From Clostridium nigeriense (lineage in GTDB: Bacteria > Bacillota > Clostridia > Clostridiales > Clostridiaceae): a stretch of 64,000 nucleotides of DNA. Made by a program: the position numbers and the translations under genes. Below, piece after piece: positions 45,041 to 54,181 of this stretch; the stretch's first letter is position 1, and every line of letters begins with the position of its first letter. Where the stretch lies: positions 965,046-1,029,045 of the forward strand of contig NZ_LT575472.1 of the NCBI RefSeq assembly GCF_900086595.1. The letters run 5' to 3'. The notes beneath the pieces were generated by a model, which saw nothing but the letters and a program-made list of their open reading frames with translations, was not told the DNA's origin and ran no database searches.

Positions 45041-45182
45041 CCTTAAATTTAAAAATATCTATTAGCAAAAATAAAATTGATGAAATTATTATTAGGTTTA
45101 TGGACCAAAATGAAAATTTAAATATTAAAAATATTATTGATATCAAAATTAATAGTGTAAAAGGTATTTTCATTGATTTCAT
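45027..45182 (-). CDS. Small two-helix membrane protein
   Basis: A 51-aa hydrophobic protein starting MKSMKIPFTLLILISIIFL, with two transmembrane segments separated by FSFWS and a basic tail DIFKFKEKTP. The ATG at 45182 is preceded by AAGGAGG at 12-base spacing, which is long; the internal Met four codons on is possible. An upstream extension to 45248 has no ribosome site. No function can be assigned. Confidence 0.5.
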   Translation of the reverse strand: MKSMKIPFTLLILISIIFLIFKFSFWSINLIIISSILFLLIDIFKFKEKTP

Positions 45183-45256
45183 TTTATATATTATCCTCCT
45201 TATAATTAACTCCAAAGTATTTTGTCCAGATTTTATAAAAAAATTCATAAAAAGAA

Positions 45257-45285
45257 AAGACTAACTACTTAAGTAGTTAGTCTTT
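45257..45285 (-). terminator. Terminator of the zinc-ribbon gene
   Basis: A near-continuous palindrome (AAAGACTAACTACTT and its complement) followed on the minus strand by TTCTTTTTATG. Confidence 0.75.
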
Positions 45286-45296
45286 AAAAACAGAAA

Positions 45297-45452
45297 CTAT
45301 CTTCTGTTGTTTTGAGCTTTTCTAGCTTTTCTGCATTCAGGACATCTTACAGGATCATTGTCAAATCCTTTTTCTTTGTAGAATTCTTGTTCTCCAACTG
45401 TGAAAACAAATTCCTTTCCGCAATCTTTACAAGTTATTTTCTTATCTTCCAT
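45297..45452 (-). CDS. Small zinc-ribbon protein (51 aa)
   Basis: Translation from the ATG at 45452 gives MEDKKITCKDCGKEFVF, then a Glu/Lys-rich middle, then RCPECRKARKAQNNRR before TAG. Two CxxC pairs 26 residues apart form a zinc ribbon, and the basic tail suggests nucleic acid or ribosome contact. GGAGGATTTTTAA lies directly upstream, and a terminator follows. This pattern is common in small conserved clostridial zinc-ribbon proteins of unknown function. It is too short for usual length cut-offs and is overlapped by a meaningless plus-strand frame. Confidence 0.85.
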   Translation of the reverse strand: MEDKKITCKDCGKEFVFTVGEQEFYKEKGFDNDPVRCPECRKARKAQNNRR

Positions 45453-45648
45453 TTAAAAATCCTCCTTAAAATTCATAGGGACAAACTGATAATTTCTTCC
45501 TTAAGGCAAATTATGAACTTTAAGGGGAGAGATGTATCTAATTTTTCCTAATCATTTAAATATTCATATTAATTATAACATAAAATAGAATTATTGCAAT
45601 AAAAAAATATGAAAATTATAACATTTGTTTTAAGAAGAATAAAACTTA

Positions 45649-46740
45649 TTATTTTTTAGTTAAGTGTAAATTTTTATTTTTTATTCTAATGTAGTAAACA
45701 CTATAGACAACAAAAGGAATGATTAAAAATGCAATTAAATTTATGATTTGTATATATTTAAGTATATCATATAAATAATAGTTACTCATACTTAAAAAGT
45801 TAGAGATTACAAATGTAATAAAGGTGTAAATACCAATAAAAATAGCTTTATTCTTTAAGTATTTTTCGAATATTATTAATATGCTATAAGTACATAAAAC
45901 GTATTTTATAAAGAAGCCAACTACTGTTTGAATTATAAAGAATAACTCACCAAACTCTAAAAATCCAGCTACTTCAATTCTTTGGCTTAATACAAATTCA
46001 GGATAAAATATATTAGCAGCCCTTAATGGACCAAAAGCAGTAATAACACCTACAAAGGAAACAACTACAAAGGCTACAGTAATTACTGAAGAGTAAAAAC
46101 TATGCTTACTTAAATGTTCATGTTTATCTATAAACTTTAAAAATGGCATAGCTATCATAAACGTAGAAAAGCCACCTAGAATTAATATACCTGTAATAAA
46201 AAAGTTTGATTTTATTCCATTCCCCAAAACAGGAAGTAGATTATTTATATCTTTATAACTTTGGGTTAGGATAAAGAATAATATTCCATTTATTATTAAA
46301 GTGAAGACACTTACTAATACAAAAATTAATATAGTACGAAGTTTTTTACTAAATATAAATAAGGATGGAGCTATAAAGAAGATTAAAGCATACCAAACTG
46401 GTGTATCAATAAATAAGGTTGTATGAATAACATTAGCATCTACAGCAGCTGCTTCAATAGCATTTACAAATAAAGCTAAAATAAATATTCCCAATAAAAT
46501 AAAAGCAAATACTTTGGGTAAGGCATTAAAGAAAATTTCATTTATATTAAAGGTATTGGTTACTTTACAAATTTTAATTATATATAATAAAAAACAAATA
46601 AAAATACCTCCAGCTAGTAAGGAAGATAGCCAAGTATCTCTTCCCCCTATAGATATAAAGACAGATAAATAAGTTTTTAGAGAAATTATAGATACACCAA
46701 GTATAAATAACATAAAATGCTTACTAGATATTTTATTCAT
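45649..46740 (-). CDS. gerKB: Spore germination receptor B subunit
   Basis: An integral membrane protein of 363 aa with ten hydrophobic segments, of the GerAB/APC-like spore germination permease family. The N-terminus ISSKHFMLFILGVSIIS and the central FGPLRAANIFYPEFVLSQRI are typical. It sits in the spore inner membrane and helps sense germinants. It is divergent from gerKA-gerKC, the arrangement known for gerK in Clostridium perfringens. GGATTTTAAT precedes the ATG weakly. Forespore (sigma-G) expression is expected from the family, but a clear sigma-G promoter was not assigned. Confidence 0.87.
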   Translation of the reverse strand: MNKISSKHFMLFILGVSIISLKTYLSVFISIGGRDTWLSSLLAGGIFICFLLYIIKICKVTNTFNINEIFFNALPKVFAFILLGIFILALFVNAIEAAAVDANVIHTTLFIDTPVWYALIFFIAPSLFIFSKKLRTILIFVLVSVFTLIINGILFFILTQSYKDINNLLPVLGNGIKSNFFITGILILGGFSTFMIAMPFLKFIDKHEHLSKHSFYSSVITVAFVVVSFVGVITAFGPLRAANIFYPEFVLSQRIEVAGFLEFGELFFIIQTVVGFFIKYVLCTYSILIIFEKYLKNKAIFIGIYTFITFVISNFLSMSNYYLYDILKYIQIINLIAFLIIPFVVYSVYYIRIKNKNLHLTKK

Positions 46741-46838
46741 ATTAAAATCCTTTCTATAATAAATATTCTTTTCTTAGTATTAGCAAAAAAATGAATATTA
46801 AACAGTTTTCAAACAAATAATACAATCAGGTGATGTAT

Positions 46839-48248
46839 ATGAATAATTTAGAATATATAAAGGAGAAATTAAAAAACTCCTTTGACGTAAAATATAGACC
46901 TGTTAAAACTGTAATAGGCAATGCAACTGTAGTATTCATTGATGATTTATGTAATGTAAATATGATAAGTGAATACGTATTACTACCTTTAAGAGGTTTT
47001 GGAAAAATTAATCCTAAAAAAGGCAGTATTGATTCAGTAAAGGAAGTAATAGAAAATGTATTAGATATAGGCGCAACAGATATTGCTAAAGATGTAGATG
47101 ATGCAATAATGCATATATTATCTGGAGATCCTGCAGTTGTCTTCGATGATTATGATGAAATAATATTTGTAGAAACAAAGGGGTTTCCTGTTAGAGGTAT
47201 TGGAACACCAGAAACAGAGTCTGTACTAAAAGGACCAAGAGAAGGCTTTAATGAATTAATAGTTAATAATGTAGCTTTAATAAGAAGAAGAATTAAAAAT
47301 CCAGATTTAAAATTTGAAGCTGTAGTAGTTGGAGAGAAATCTCAAACTTCTGTGGCTATATGTTATATTGATAAAATAGCTCCAAGTGAGTTAATAGATA
47401 AAATAAAGAATAAAGTAAAAAGTTTGGATTTAAGGTTTATTTTAGATACTAACTATATAGAAGATGCTCTTAAGACTCAAAATAGTTTTTTTGATACGGT
47501 AGGATATACAGAAAAGCCAGATGAAGTTTGTGCAAAGTTATTAGAAGGTAGAATTGGAGTAATAGTAGATGGAACACCATTCGTTATTACAGTTCCATAT
47601 TTCTTTCTAGAGAACTTTCAAATGCCAGATGATTATTATCTTAATAAATACTATACAAATTTTAATAGAATTTTAAGATGGATAGCTTTTTTTATTGCTA
47701 CTTTAGTACCAGGATTATATGTTGCAATAATAACATATCATTTTTCCATGATACCATCTTTATTTATGTTTAGACTTGCAGTATCAAGAGCTGGAGTACC
47801 ATTTCCTACTTTTTTTGAGGTTTTGATAATGATGTTAGCTTTTCAGTTTATTAAAGAAGCTGGTCTTAGATTACCACAACCAATAGGCGGAGCAATGAGC
47901 ATTGTTTCAGCATTGATTCTAGGAGATGCTGCAGTAGGTGCAGGTATAGCTTCTAGAATAACTATAATAGTTGTGGCTTTAAGCACTTTATCTTATTTCT
48001 TAATACCTAAACTTTATGGGGCAGTATCCTTTTGGGCATTAATATTGGTTTGTTTTTCAGCTGCATTTGGAATTCCAGGATTTTTATCAGGAGCCTTATT
48101 GCTACTAATACAAATAGCAGAGTTAGATTCTGTAGGATATCAATTCCTATTTCCTGTTGGAAGTATAAGTGAGTATAGATTTAAAGATGTAGTATTAAGA
48201 GGATCATTAAAAAGAATATCTAAGGATTTCATTAAAAAGGGGAGATGA
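46839..48248 (+). CDS. gerKA: Spore germination receptor A subunit
   Basis: The GerA-family protein with a soluble N-terminal domain (residues 1-270) and four to five C-terminal membrane helices. DDYDEIIFVETKGFPVRGIGTPETES and LKGPREGFNELIVNNVALIRRRIKNP are the defining GerA motifs; PFPTFFEVLIMMLAFQFIKEAGLRLPQPIGGAMSIVSALILGDAA lies in the membrane region. ATG 46839 is chosen 5 bases after AGGTGA; earlier in-frame starts overlap this site. 469 aa is normal. The next gene begins 2 bases after its stop. Confidence 0.92.
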   Translation: MNNLEYIKEKLKNSFDVKYRPVKTVIGNATVVFIDDLCNVNMISEYVLLPLRGFGKINPKKGSIDSVKEVIENVLDIGATDIAKDVDDAIMHILSGDPAVVFDDYDEIIFVETKGFPVRGIGTPETESVLKGPREGFNELIVNNVALIRRRIKNPDLKFEAVVVGEKSQTSVAICYIDKIAPSELIDKIKNKVKSLDLRFILDTNYIEDALKTQNSFFDTVGYTEKPDEVCAKLLEGRIGVIVDGTPFVITVPYFFLENFQMPDDYYLNKYYTNFNRILRWIAFFIATLVPGLYVAIITYHFSMIPSLFMFRLAVSRAGVPFPTFFEVLIMMLAFQFIKEAGLRLPQPIGGAMSIVSALILGDAAVGAGIASRITIIVVALSTLSYFLIPKLYGAVSFWALILVCFSAAFGIPGFLSGALLLLIQIAELDSVGYQFLFPVGSISEYRFKDVVLRGSLKRISKDFIKKGR

Positions 48249-48250
48249 AA

Positions 48251-49369
48251 ATGAAGTTTAAAGGTTTTTTAAAGGTTTTATCAATAGGAATTCTTCCTTT
48301 ATTATTAGTAGGATGTTTTAATTATAGAGACATAAATAAAGTTAGCTTTTCTACAAGTATTATTTTTGATACTGATGACTTTGGAAGAGCGGTAGTATAT
48401 GTAGATTGCGTTAAGCCTTATAGAAGCACTAATGAAAGCTCAGATAAGGGAAAAAGAATAATATATAAGGGATTAGGGAAAACGGCGTTAGAAGCTTTGA
48501 GAGATGTTAATTTAGCCTCAAGCTATGAGCTTAACTATTCTCAAAACAGAGCTTACATATTTACAGAAAGAGCAGCAAAAGAAGGAATAAAAAGATATAT
48601 AGATTTAATTAATAATAATCAAGAATTTCAAATAAAGCCAGATATATTTGTATATTACGGAGAGGTAGATGATCTTTTAAAAGTAACTTCTAGTGATGAA
48701 GAATATTTAGGTTTATATCTTGAAGAATTAGTACATAAAAATAAAAGGAATCCAAGAGCTATGAGGGCAAACATTAATGATTATTTAAGTAATTCAATAG
48801 AACCTAGTAGTACATATATAGTTGGTAGTATTGAAATTAGAGAAGATGCCTTAGATAAAAAAGTAGAGATAGGTGGAGGCTCTGTTATAAAGGATGGGAT
48901 TTTAGTAAATAGGATAGATTCTAGAGAAGCGATGAGTTACAATTTATTAATGGATAAAGTAAATAAAGGAACTTTGGAAATTTCTAATCCACAAGATGAA
49001 AATGGGTTTATAACTTTAGAAATTTTGGGCAATACTACTAATAGTAGTTTAAAATATGATAATAATGAAATTAAATTAATTAAAGATTTAAAAATAAGAG
49101 TAGCTATAGCAGAAATTCAAGGAGAGGCTATAGTTAATAAAGAATTATTAGATTATATAAAAATTGCAAAGGAAAAAGAAGTTGAAAGTTATTTAAAAAG
49201 TTCCTTTGAAAAATATAAAGAAGAAGGAATAGATGTCTTTCAAATAGAAAGATTATTAGATGTTAATTATCCAAAAGTTAGTATTGAAAATCCTATAAGC
49301 AAAACAGAATTAGAAGTAAATGTAGACATTATCATGGAGGGAACTGGAATAGTAAAAGATAGCTTGTAA
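48251..49369 (+). CDS. gerKC: Spore germination receptor C subunit (lipoprotein)
   Basis: A lipoprotein of the Ger(x)C family. The signal peptide ends LLLVGC with lipid-modified Cys at residue 22, followed by FNYRDINKVSF, close to the GerC start pattern. The C-terminal half has the conserved fold segment LEILGNTTNSSLKYDNNEIKLIKDLKIRVAIAEIQG. ATG 48251 is chosen 6 bases after GGGGAG; the ATG at 48245 overlaps it. It is co-transcribed with gerKA. No clear terminator follows before the next gene. Confidence 0.9.
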   Translation: MKFKGFLKVLSIGILPLLLVGCFNYRDINKVSFSTSIIFDTDDFGRAVVYVDCVKPYRSTNESSDKGKRIIYKGLGKTALEALRDVNLASSYELNYSQNRAYIFTERAAKEGIKRYIDLINNNQEFQIKPDIFVYYGEVDDLLKVTSSDEEYLGLYLEELVHKNKRNPRAMRANINDYLSNSIEPSSTYIVGSIEIREDALDKKVEIGGGSVIKDGILVNRIDSREAMSYNLLMDKVNKGTLEISNPQDENGFITLEILGNTTNSSLKYDNNEIKLIKDLKIRVAIAEIQGEAIVNKELLDYIKIAKEKEVESYLKSSFEKYKEEGIDVFQIERLLDVNYPKVSIENPISKTELEVNVDIIMEGTGIVKDSL

Positions 49370-49505
49370 ATAATTTGATATTATTTTGATGAAAAACAAA
49401 TAAAGTCAAAAACCTATTGATATTAAAAGGAAAATAAAGTAATATTAAGTTATATAGATTCTCTGAATTCGATTCATACTATACATAAGAAAATAGGGAG
49501 GGAGT

Positions 49506-50585
49506 ATGGACGATTATAAAGTTAAGTATAAGCAAATTAAGTCAGAATACGAAAGCTATCAGAAAATCACTGAAGGTAAAATTCAGGAGCTAAGCTCCAG
49601 TAATGTACAATATGAGAAGAATCTAGATATGCTTTCTAATGTGATATTAATTAGCAATTATATTAATTCTAATTTAAGTAGTAAAAATATAATACAAATG
49701 ATTAACGATATGATAATAGGAATTATAGGAGTTACTCAATCTACTATTTACTTACAAGAAGATGGCGAATTTGTTATAAGGGCTACTAATGGAACAAAGG
49801 AAAGTATAGTTCTTAATGAGGAATGTGTTAAATACATAAAGGATCATAAAACTTTTATTTTAAATTCTAAGGAATCAATTACTAAAGATGAGGAGAATGG
49901 AATATACATTCATTCAAGAATTGGTGTTCCAATTAAAGTTGCAGAAAAGTTTATTGGCTATATTGTAGTTGATCATACTCATTACAACTTTTTAAGTGAA
50001 TTTCACGAAATTTTTTTGAACTCTATAGCTAGTCAAATTGCAATAGCTTTAGAAAATTCGATTTTATATAAAAAAATAGAAAAAGCGGCTAAATGCGATG
50101 CATTAATTGGTATTTATAATAGAAAAACCTTTTATGAACTTGTTAATGAAAGAGTAGCTAATGAGAATATAAAAGAATATGCAATAGCAATGATTGATTT
50201 TGATGATTTTAAGAAAGTTAATGATACTTTAGGACATCAGTTTGGAGATAAAGTTTTAATTGAGACAGCAAATTTAATAAAAAGCATGTTAGGACCTAAA
50301 GATATAATTGCTAGATATGGTGGAGAGGAAATAATCTTATATATAGATTGTACAAAGGATCCTAATGGGGTATATGAAAGAATAGACTCTATTAGAAAAG
50401 CACTGTATAATAATTATATTTCACAAGGAAAAATAAAGAAAAATATAACAGCAAGTTTTGGCTTAGGTTTTTATCCCTATGATGGTGAAACTCTAGAGGC
50501 TGTAATAAATTGTGCAGACAAATATCTTTATAAAGCTAAACATGTGGGAAAAAATAAAGTGATGAGTTCACATTTTTTTAGGTAA
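49506..50585 (+). CDS. GAF-GGDEF diguanylate cyclase
   Basis: A cytosolic sensor that makes cyclic di-GMP from GTP. Residues 1-40 form a coiled coil, a GAF domain runs from about 45 to 180 (RIGVPIKVAEKFIGYIVVDHT), and GGDEF runs from about 195 to 355. The active site reads ARYGGEEIILYID, a GGEEI form that keeps the key Glu-Glu pair. A degenerate RxxD inhibitory site is not evident. AGGGAGGG precedes the ATG. It is monocistronic with its own terminator, and its GAF ligand is unknown. Confidence 0.9.
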   Translation: MDDYKVKYKQIKSEYESYQKITEGKIQELSSSNVQYEKNLDMLSNVILISNYINSNLSSKNIIQMINDMIIGIIGVTQSTIYLQEDGEFVIRATNGTKESIVLNEECVKYIKDHKTFILNSKESITKDEENGIYIHSRIGVPIKVAEKFIGYIVVDHTHYNFLSEFHEIFLNSIASQIAIALENSILYKKIEKAAKCDALIGIYNRKTFYELVNERVANENIKEYAIAMIDFDDFKKVNDTLGHQFGDKVLIETANLIKSMLGPKDIIARYGGEEIILYIDCTKDPNGVYERIDSIRKALYNNYISQGKIKKNITASFGLGFYPYDGETLEAVINCADKYLYKAKHVGKNKVMSSHFFR

Positions 50586-50586
50586 T

Positions 50587-50622
50587 AAAGATAGGGAGGC
50601 AAAAGTTTCTCTATCTTTTTGC
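50587..50622 (+). terminator. Terminator after the diguanylate cyclase
   Basis: AAAGATAG pairs with CTATCTTT (50611-50618), with a short GAG/CTC extension, then T's. Confidence 0.75.
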
Positions 50623-50709
50623 TTTATTATTGATTTTATTGTAAATAATTTCAGTAGTAAAGAATATATATAAAATAAGATATAAAATCTATTAAAGGAG
50701 TGGATTCCA

Positions 50710-51123
50710 ATGATTCAAGTTTTTTGTTCAAAAAGAGGTGCAGGCAAGTCTAAAAAGTTAATAGAGCTTGCAAATGACCGTTCGTTAATGTCAAAGGGTG
50801 ATTCAGTTTATATCGATGATGATGCAAGGCGTATGATGCAATTAAAGGGAAAGATAAGGTTTATAGACACCAATGATTTAGGTGTAGTAGATTGCGATAG
50901 TTTTTATGGATTAATTTGTGGGATTATATCTCAAAACTATGATATTGAAAACGTTTATGTGGATGCTTTATCAAATATAATAAATAGAAATATATTAGAA
51001 TCAAATAATTTGTTCAAAAAATTAAAGGAATTCTCGAAAAGATATAACTTAAATATATTTATAAATTTAAATTGTGAATGTATGGAAGAACTACCAGACT
51101 TTATTAGAGAGTATGTTGCTTAA
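50710..51123 (+). CDS. Small P-loop-like protein (137 aa)
   Basis: The N-terminus MIQVFCSKRGAGKSKKLIEL is a P-loop lacking the first Gly (Ser-Lys-Arg-Gly-Ala-Gly-Lys-Ser in place of GxxxxGKS). IENVYVDALSNI may supply a Walker B-like strand. No other domain is present, and the protein is far smaller than typical ATPases. AAAGGAG lies upstream. Similar short clostridial proteins are often loosely named PilT-like, but no hexamer-forming domain is present, so that name is not supported. The function is unknown. Confidence 0.65.
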   Translation: MIQVFCSKRGAGKSKKLIELANDRSLMSKGDSVYIDDDARRMMQLKGKIRFIDTNDLGVVDCDSFYGLICGIISQNYDIENVYVDALSNIINRNILESNNLFKKLKEFSKRYNLNIFINLNCECMEELPDFIREYVA

Positions 51124-51254
51124 AATAATTGAAAATATAATGTGAAAATAGAGTATTGTATAAAAATATGGGGATTCCCATTGATAAAAATTGATTAGTA
51201 TGAGAAATTAATAAATGAGAAAATAAGCACAAAATTATAATAAAAAGGCTATTA

Positions 51255-51312
51255 AAAGAAAGTGTAAAAAGTTTATCATAATTACTAACTTTTTATACTT
51301 TCTTTCCTTTAG
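51255..51312 (+). terminator. 19-bp terminator-like hairpin
   Basis: Arms 51255-51273 and 51287-51305 pair over 19 bp with one G-U pair, flanked by A's and T's, about 130 bases after the P-loop gene. Confidence 0.65.
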
Positions 51313-51316
51313 TTTT

Positions 51317-51396
51317 AAGTGTTCTGTATTAAGCTGGGATGACTTGAAGTGAAGACTAGGTTATAAGCAAACTTATATAGCACACTTTTTTTATTC
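51317..51396 (+). ncRNA. Possible small structured RNA ending in a terminator
   Basis: AAGTGT and CTGTAT near 51317-51329 pair with ATATAG and ACACTT (51375-51388), leaving an internal region with GCTGGGATGACTTGAAG; seven T's follow. A promoter for it was not identified, so it may be part of a longer leader. Confidence 0.3.
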
Positions 51397-51404
51397 TTTA
51401 GTAA

Positions 51405-51433
51405 TTGATATTATTTTAATAAAAAGATATACT
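51405..51433 (+). promoter_or_regulatory. Sigma-A promoter of tyrS
   Basis: TTGATA (51405-51410), a 17-base spacer and TATACT (51428-51433), just after the second terminator-like element. It implies tyrS is transcribed without the upstream structured region. Confidence 0.65.
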
Positions 51434-51466
51434 ATAATAAGTAAAGATAAGAGGAGGATACGTAGA

Positions 51467-52687
51467 ATGGCGAATGTTTTAGACGAGTTATTAGATCGTG
51501 GATACATAAAGCAATTTACTCATGAAGATGAAACTAGAGAGCTTTTAGAAAAGGAAAAAATAACTTTTTATATAGGATTTGATCCAACAGCTGATAGTTT
51601 ACATGTAGGACACTTTATTGCGTTAATGTTTATGGCTCATATGCAAAAGGCAGGGCATAGACCAATAGCTCTTCTTGGTGGTGGAACTGCAATGGTAGGA
51701 GATCCATCCGGAAAGACAGATATGAGAACAATGCTTACTAAAGAGCAAATTGAACATAATGTAAACTCAATTAAGAAGCAAATGGAAAGGTTTATAGACT
51801 TTTCTGATAATAAGGCAATATTAGTAAACAATGCAGATTGGTTACTAAATTTAAATTATGTAGATTTTTTAAGAGAAGTAGGAGTTCATTTCTCAGTTAA
51901 TAGAATGTTAACAGCAGAGTGTTTTAAGCAAAGATTAGAAAAAGGACTTTCTTTCTTAGAATTTAACTATATGTTAATGCAAGGATATGATTTCTATGTA
52001 TTAAATCAAAAATATGGTTGTAAAATGCAATTAGGTGGAGATGACCAATGGTCAAATATGATTGCAGGAGTTGAACTTGTAAGAAGAAAGGCTCAAGGCC
52101 AAGCAATGGCTATGACTTGTTCACTTTTAACTAATAGTCAAGGTCAAAAGATGGGAAAAACAGTTGGGGGAGCTTTATGGCTTAATCCAGAAAAAACATC
52201 ACCATTTGATTTTTATCAATATTGGAGAAATGTTGATGATGCTGATGTTGAAAAATGCCTATCTTTATTAACTTTTGTTCCTATGGAGGAAGTTAGAGCT
52301 ATTTGTGCTGTAGAAGGAGCTGCTATAAATGAAGCTAAGAAGAGGCTTGCTTTTGAGGTTACAAAGCTTGTACATGGCGAAGAGGAAGCTTTAAAGGCTA
52401 AATCAGCAGCGGAAGCGTTATTCTCAGGTGGAGTTGATATGAGTAATGTTCCTACAGTAACTATATCTAAAGAAAAGTTAGGAAATACTATATTAGATAT
52501 AATGGCTGAAAATAAAATAGTTCCATCTAAAGCAGAAGGAAGAAGATTAATTCAACAAGGTGGATTATCTTTAAATGGTGAAAAAGTTACTGAAGTTAAT
52601 AGAACTTTAGAAGAAGCTGATTTAGAAGATGGATGTGCTTTATTAAAAAGAGGAAAGAAAAACTACAATAAGATAGTTGTAGAATAA
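51467..52687 (+). CDS. tyrS: Tyrosyl-tRNA synthetase
   Basis: A class I synthetase charging tRNA-Tyr. [20 protein letters not shown] contains the HIGH-like HVGH motif near residue 45, and KMGKTVGG is the KMSKS-equivalent loop near 232. The C-terminal S4 RNA-binding domain ([22 protein letters not shown]) ends the protein. The 406-aa length is normal. GAGGAGG precedes the ATG. No T-box is found upstream although many Firmicute tyrS genes have one. The gene ends at a hairpin shared with the converging kinase gene. Confidence 0.95.
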   Translation: MANVLDELLDRGYIKQFTHEDETRELLEKEKITFYIGFDPTADSLHVGHFIALMFMAHMQKAGHRPIALLGGGTAMVGDPSGKTDMRTMLTKEQIEHNVNSIKKQMERFIDFSDNKAILVNNADWLLNLNYVDFLREVGVHFSVNRMLTAECFKQRLEKGLSFLEFNYMLMQGYDFYVLNQKYGCKMQLGGDDQWSNMIAGVELVRRKAQGQAMAMTCSLLTNSQGQKMGKTVGGALWLNPEKTSPFDFYQYWRNVDDADVEKCLSLLTFVPMEEVRAICAVEGAAINEAKKRLAFEVTKLVHGEEEALKAKSAAEALFSGGVDMSNVPTVTISKEKLGNTILDIMAENKIVPSKAEGRRLIQQGGLSLNGEKVTEVNRTLEEADLEDGCALLKRGKKNYNKIVVE

Positions 52688-52692
52688 TATTA

Positions 52693-52714
52693 AGGAGCTG
52701 CTTAAGGCAGCTCC
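52693..52714. terminator. Terminator between tyrS and the sensor kinase
   Basis: AGGAGCTGC and GCAGCTCCT arms with a short TTAAG loop, with an AATTTATT tail. Confidence 0.75.
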
Positions 52715-52747
52715 TAATTTATTATAGCTTAGCAAATTGAAATTAGT

Positions 52748-54178
52748 TTAGGTAGATATAGGAAGAGAAATAATCACTTTTATTTTTTTACCATTTTCTA
52801 ATGAGATTGAACCACCATGATCCTTAATAATCTCATTACATAAATATAAACCTAAGCCTGTACTATATTCATCTGTTGATAGCATAGATTTTATAAAGGG
52901 TTCAAATATATGCTGATAAACCTCATCTGGAATAGGAGCTTCAGTAAAATTAATAATTTCTATATTATATAAGTTATCTACTATATATGAGTTTACGTAT
53001 ATTGTAGAATCTTTAATAGAGTATTTTATGGCATTATCTATTACATTAATTAATACTTCTTTTATTTTATTAGGCTTAATGTTAATAGTTTTACTCTTTA
53101 TATTAGAGTTTATTGTTAATGTATATTTTGTAGCTTTAATATTTAAGTCAGAAATTATTTGCTCTATTAGTTCAGAAATATCTATATTTTCGTAGGTATC
53201 ATTTATGGAAGATAGACCCTTAGAAATTTTTATTATTTCTAGAACAAGTTTATTTAATCTTTCGCTTTCAGAATGTATTCTATTAATAGCATGTAATTTA
53301 AAGCTTTCATCATCTACAACATTCTCTAAAATCATTTCTGAATAACCAATAATTGAAGTTAAAGGTGTTTTAAGTTCGTGTGTAACTGTATCGAAAAATA
53401 TTTTTCTACTTATAGCTAGTTTTTCAACCTTTTCTTTTTCTCTTTCTATATCCAAGATTTGCTCTTGAATTTTAGATTTCATATTAATAAATTCCTTTGA
53501 AAGTATAGAAATTTCATCATTTCCATTTGTATTTATGTTTATATCATAGTTACCTTCTCCTAATTTTTTAGATGCAGAAGTAAGTATTTCAACTGGATCT
53601 GTAATTTTTTTTATAAGTCTATAAGAAATTATAAAAATAAAGATTATAAGTAGTATTTCAATTAAAGTTAAGGTAGTCGTTGCTTTTTTATAGTCAATAA
53701 GGAGAGGCGTATAGTCTTTAGTTAAGTTAATTATCCCTATATAAGATTTATTTATTATAAGAGGATAAGAAAGTACACCAGTAAGGTTATTATTAGTATA
53801 TTTTATATTTACAATAGTTTTTCCATCTTTAACTTCAGGTAAATTATTTTTGAATTCTACAGGACTAGTATCTATATTACTGGAAAGCAATTCCCCATTA
53901 ACATCACAAATTTCTAAAGAACTTTCATAGTTTAAAGATATATATTCAATTAAATAATTAGCTTCTTGAGCTAAGGCTTTGTCCTTTAGAACATAATCTC
54001 TTACAGATAAAGTATATTTTATAGACTCTCTTGTACTTTTCATAACCTCTTTTAAAGAGTTGGTAATAGAATTTTCCATGTTATCTTTTAATATTTTTCT
54101 AACTGAGATATTTAAGGATAATCCTAAAAAAATTAAGGTAATAGTAATTATTAAGGTGAATTTGTATTTTAATTTCAT
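52748..54178 (-). CDS. Membrane sensor histidine kinase
   Basis: The sensor of a two-component system. A first membrane segment lies at residues 6-25, an extracellular sensing region of about 130 residues follows, then a second segment near 155-178, HAMP, a coiled coil, HisKA with the phosphorylated His in FFDTVTHELKTPLTS, and the ATPase domain (NVIDNAIKYS N-box, YSTGLGLYLC G-box). The 476-aa length is typical. It starts 3 bases after the response regulator stop, so the pair is one operon. The signal is unknown; the tandem lipoproteins upstream on the same strand may be targets or partners. Confidence 0.92.
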   Translation of the reverse strand: MKLKYKFTLIITITLIFLGLSLNISVRKILKDNMENSITNSLKEVMKSTRESIKYTLSVRDYVLKDKALAQEANYLIEYISLNYESSLEICDVNGELLSSNIDTSPVEFKNNLPEVKDGKTIVNIKYTNNNLTGVLSYPLIINKSYIGIINLTKDYTPLLIDYKKATTTLTLIEILLIIFIFIISYRLIKKITDPVEILTSASKKLGEGNYDININTNGNDEISILSKEFINMKSKIQEQILDIEREKEKVEKLAISRKIFFDTVTHELKTPLTSIIGYSEMILENVVDDESFKLHAINRIHSESERLNKLVLEIIKISKGLSSINDTYENIDISELIEQIISDLNIKATKYTLTINSNIKSKTINIKPNKIKEVLINVIDNAIKYSIKDSTIYVNSYIVDNLYNIEIINFTEAPIPDEVYQHIFEPFIKSMLSTDEYSTGLGLYLCNEIIKDHGGSISLENGKKIKVIISLPIST

Positions 54179-54181
54179 ATT

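Larger units (their letters stand above)
51124..51466. other. 343-base gene-free leader region upstream of tyrS
   Basis: No coding frame was found. It holds a short GGG/CCC hairpin (51168-51182), a 19-bp hairpin (51255-51305), a second folded element (51317-51392) ending in a T-tract, and a sigma-A promoter for tyrS. No T-box motif (GGTGG-ACCGCG) is present. The two hairpins could end separate small transcripts. Confidence 0.6.

Noticed and set aside
45312..45551. Plus-strand 79-aa frame
   Set aside because: It is the antisense shadow of the 51-aa zinc-ribbon gene, which has a ribosome site and Cys pairs.
46741..46838. Sigma-G promoter for the germination genes
   Set aside because: GAATATT and CAAATAATA lie 16 bases apart, but the -10 match and spacing are too poor to call.
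51124..51466. T-box riboswitch upstream of tyrS
   Set aside because: No GGTGG-ACCGCG antiterminator motif or specifier stem was seen, and a sigma-A promoter lies after the terminator-like elements.
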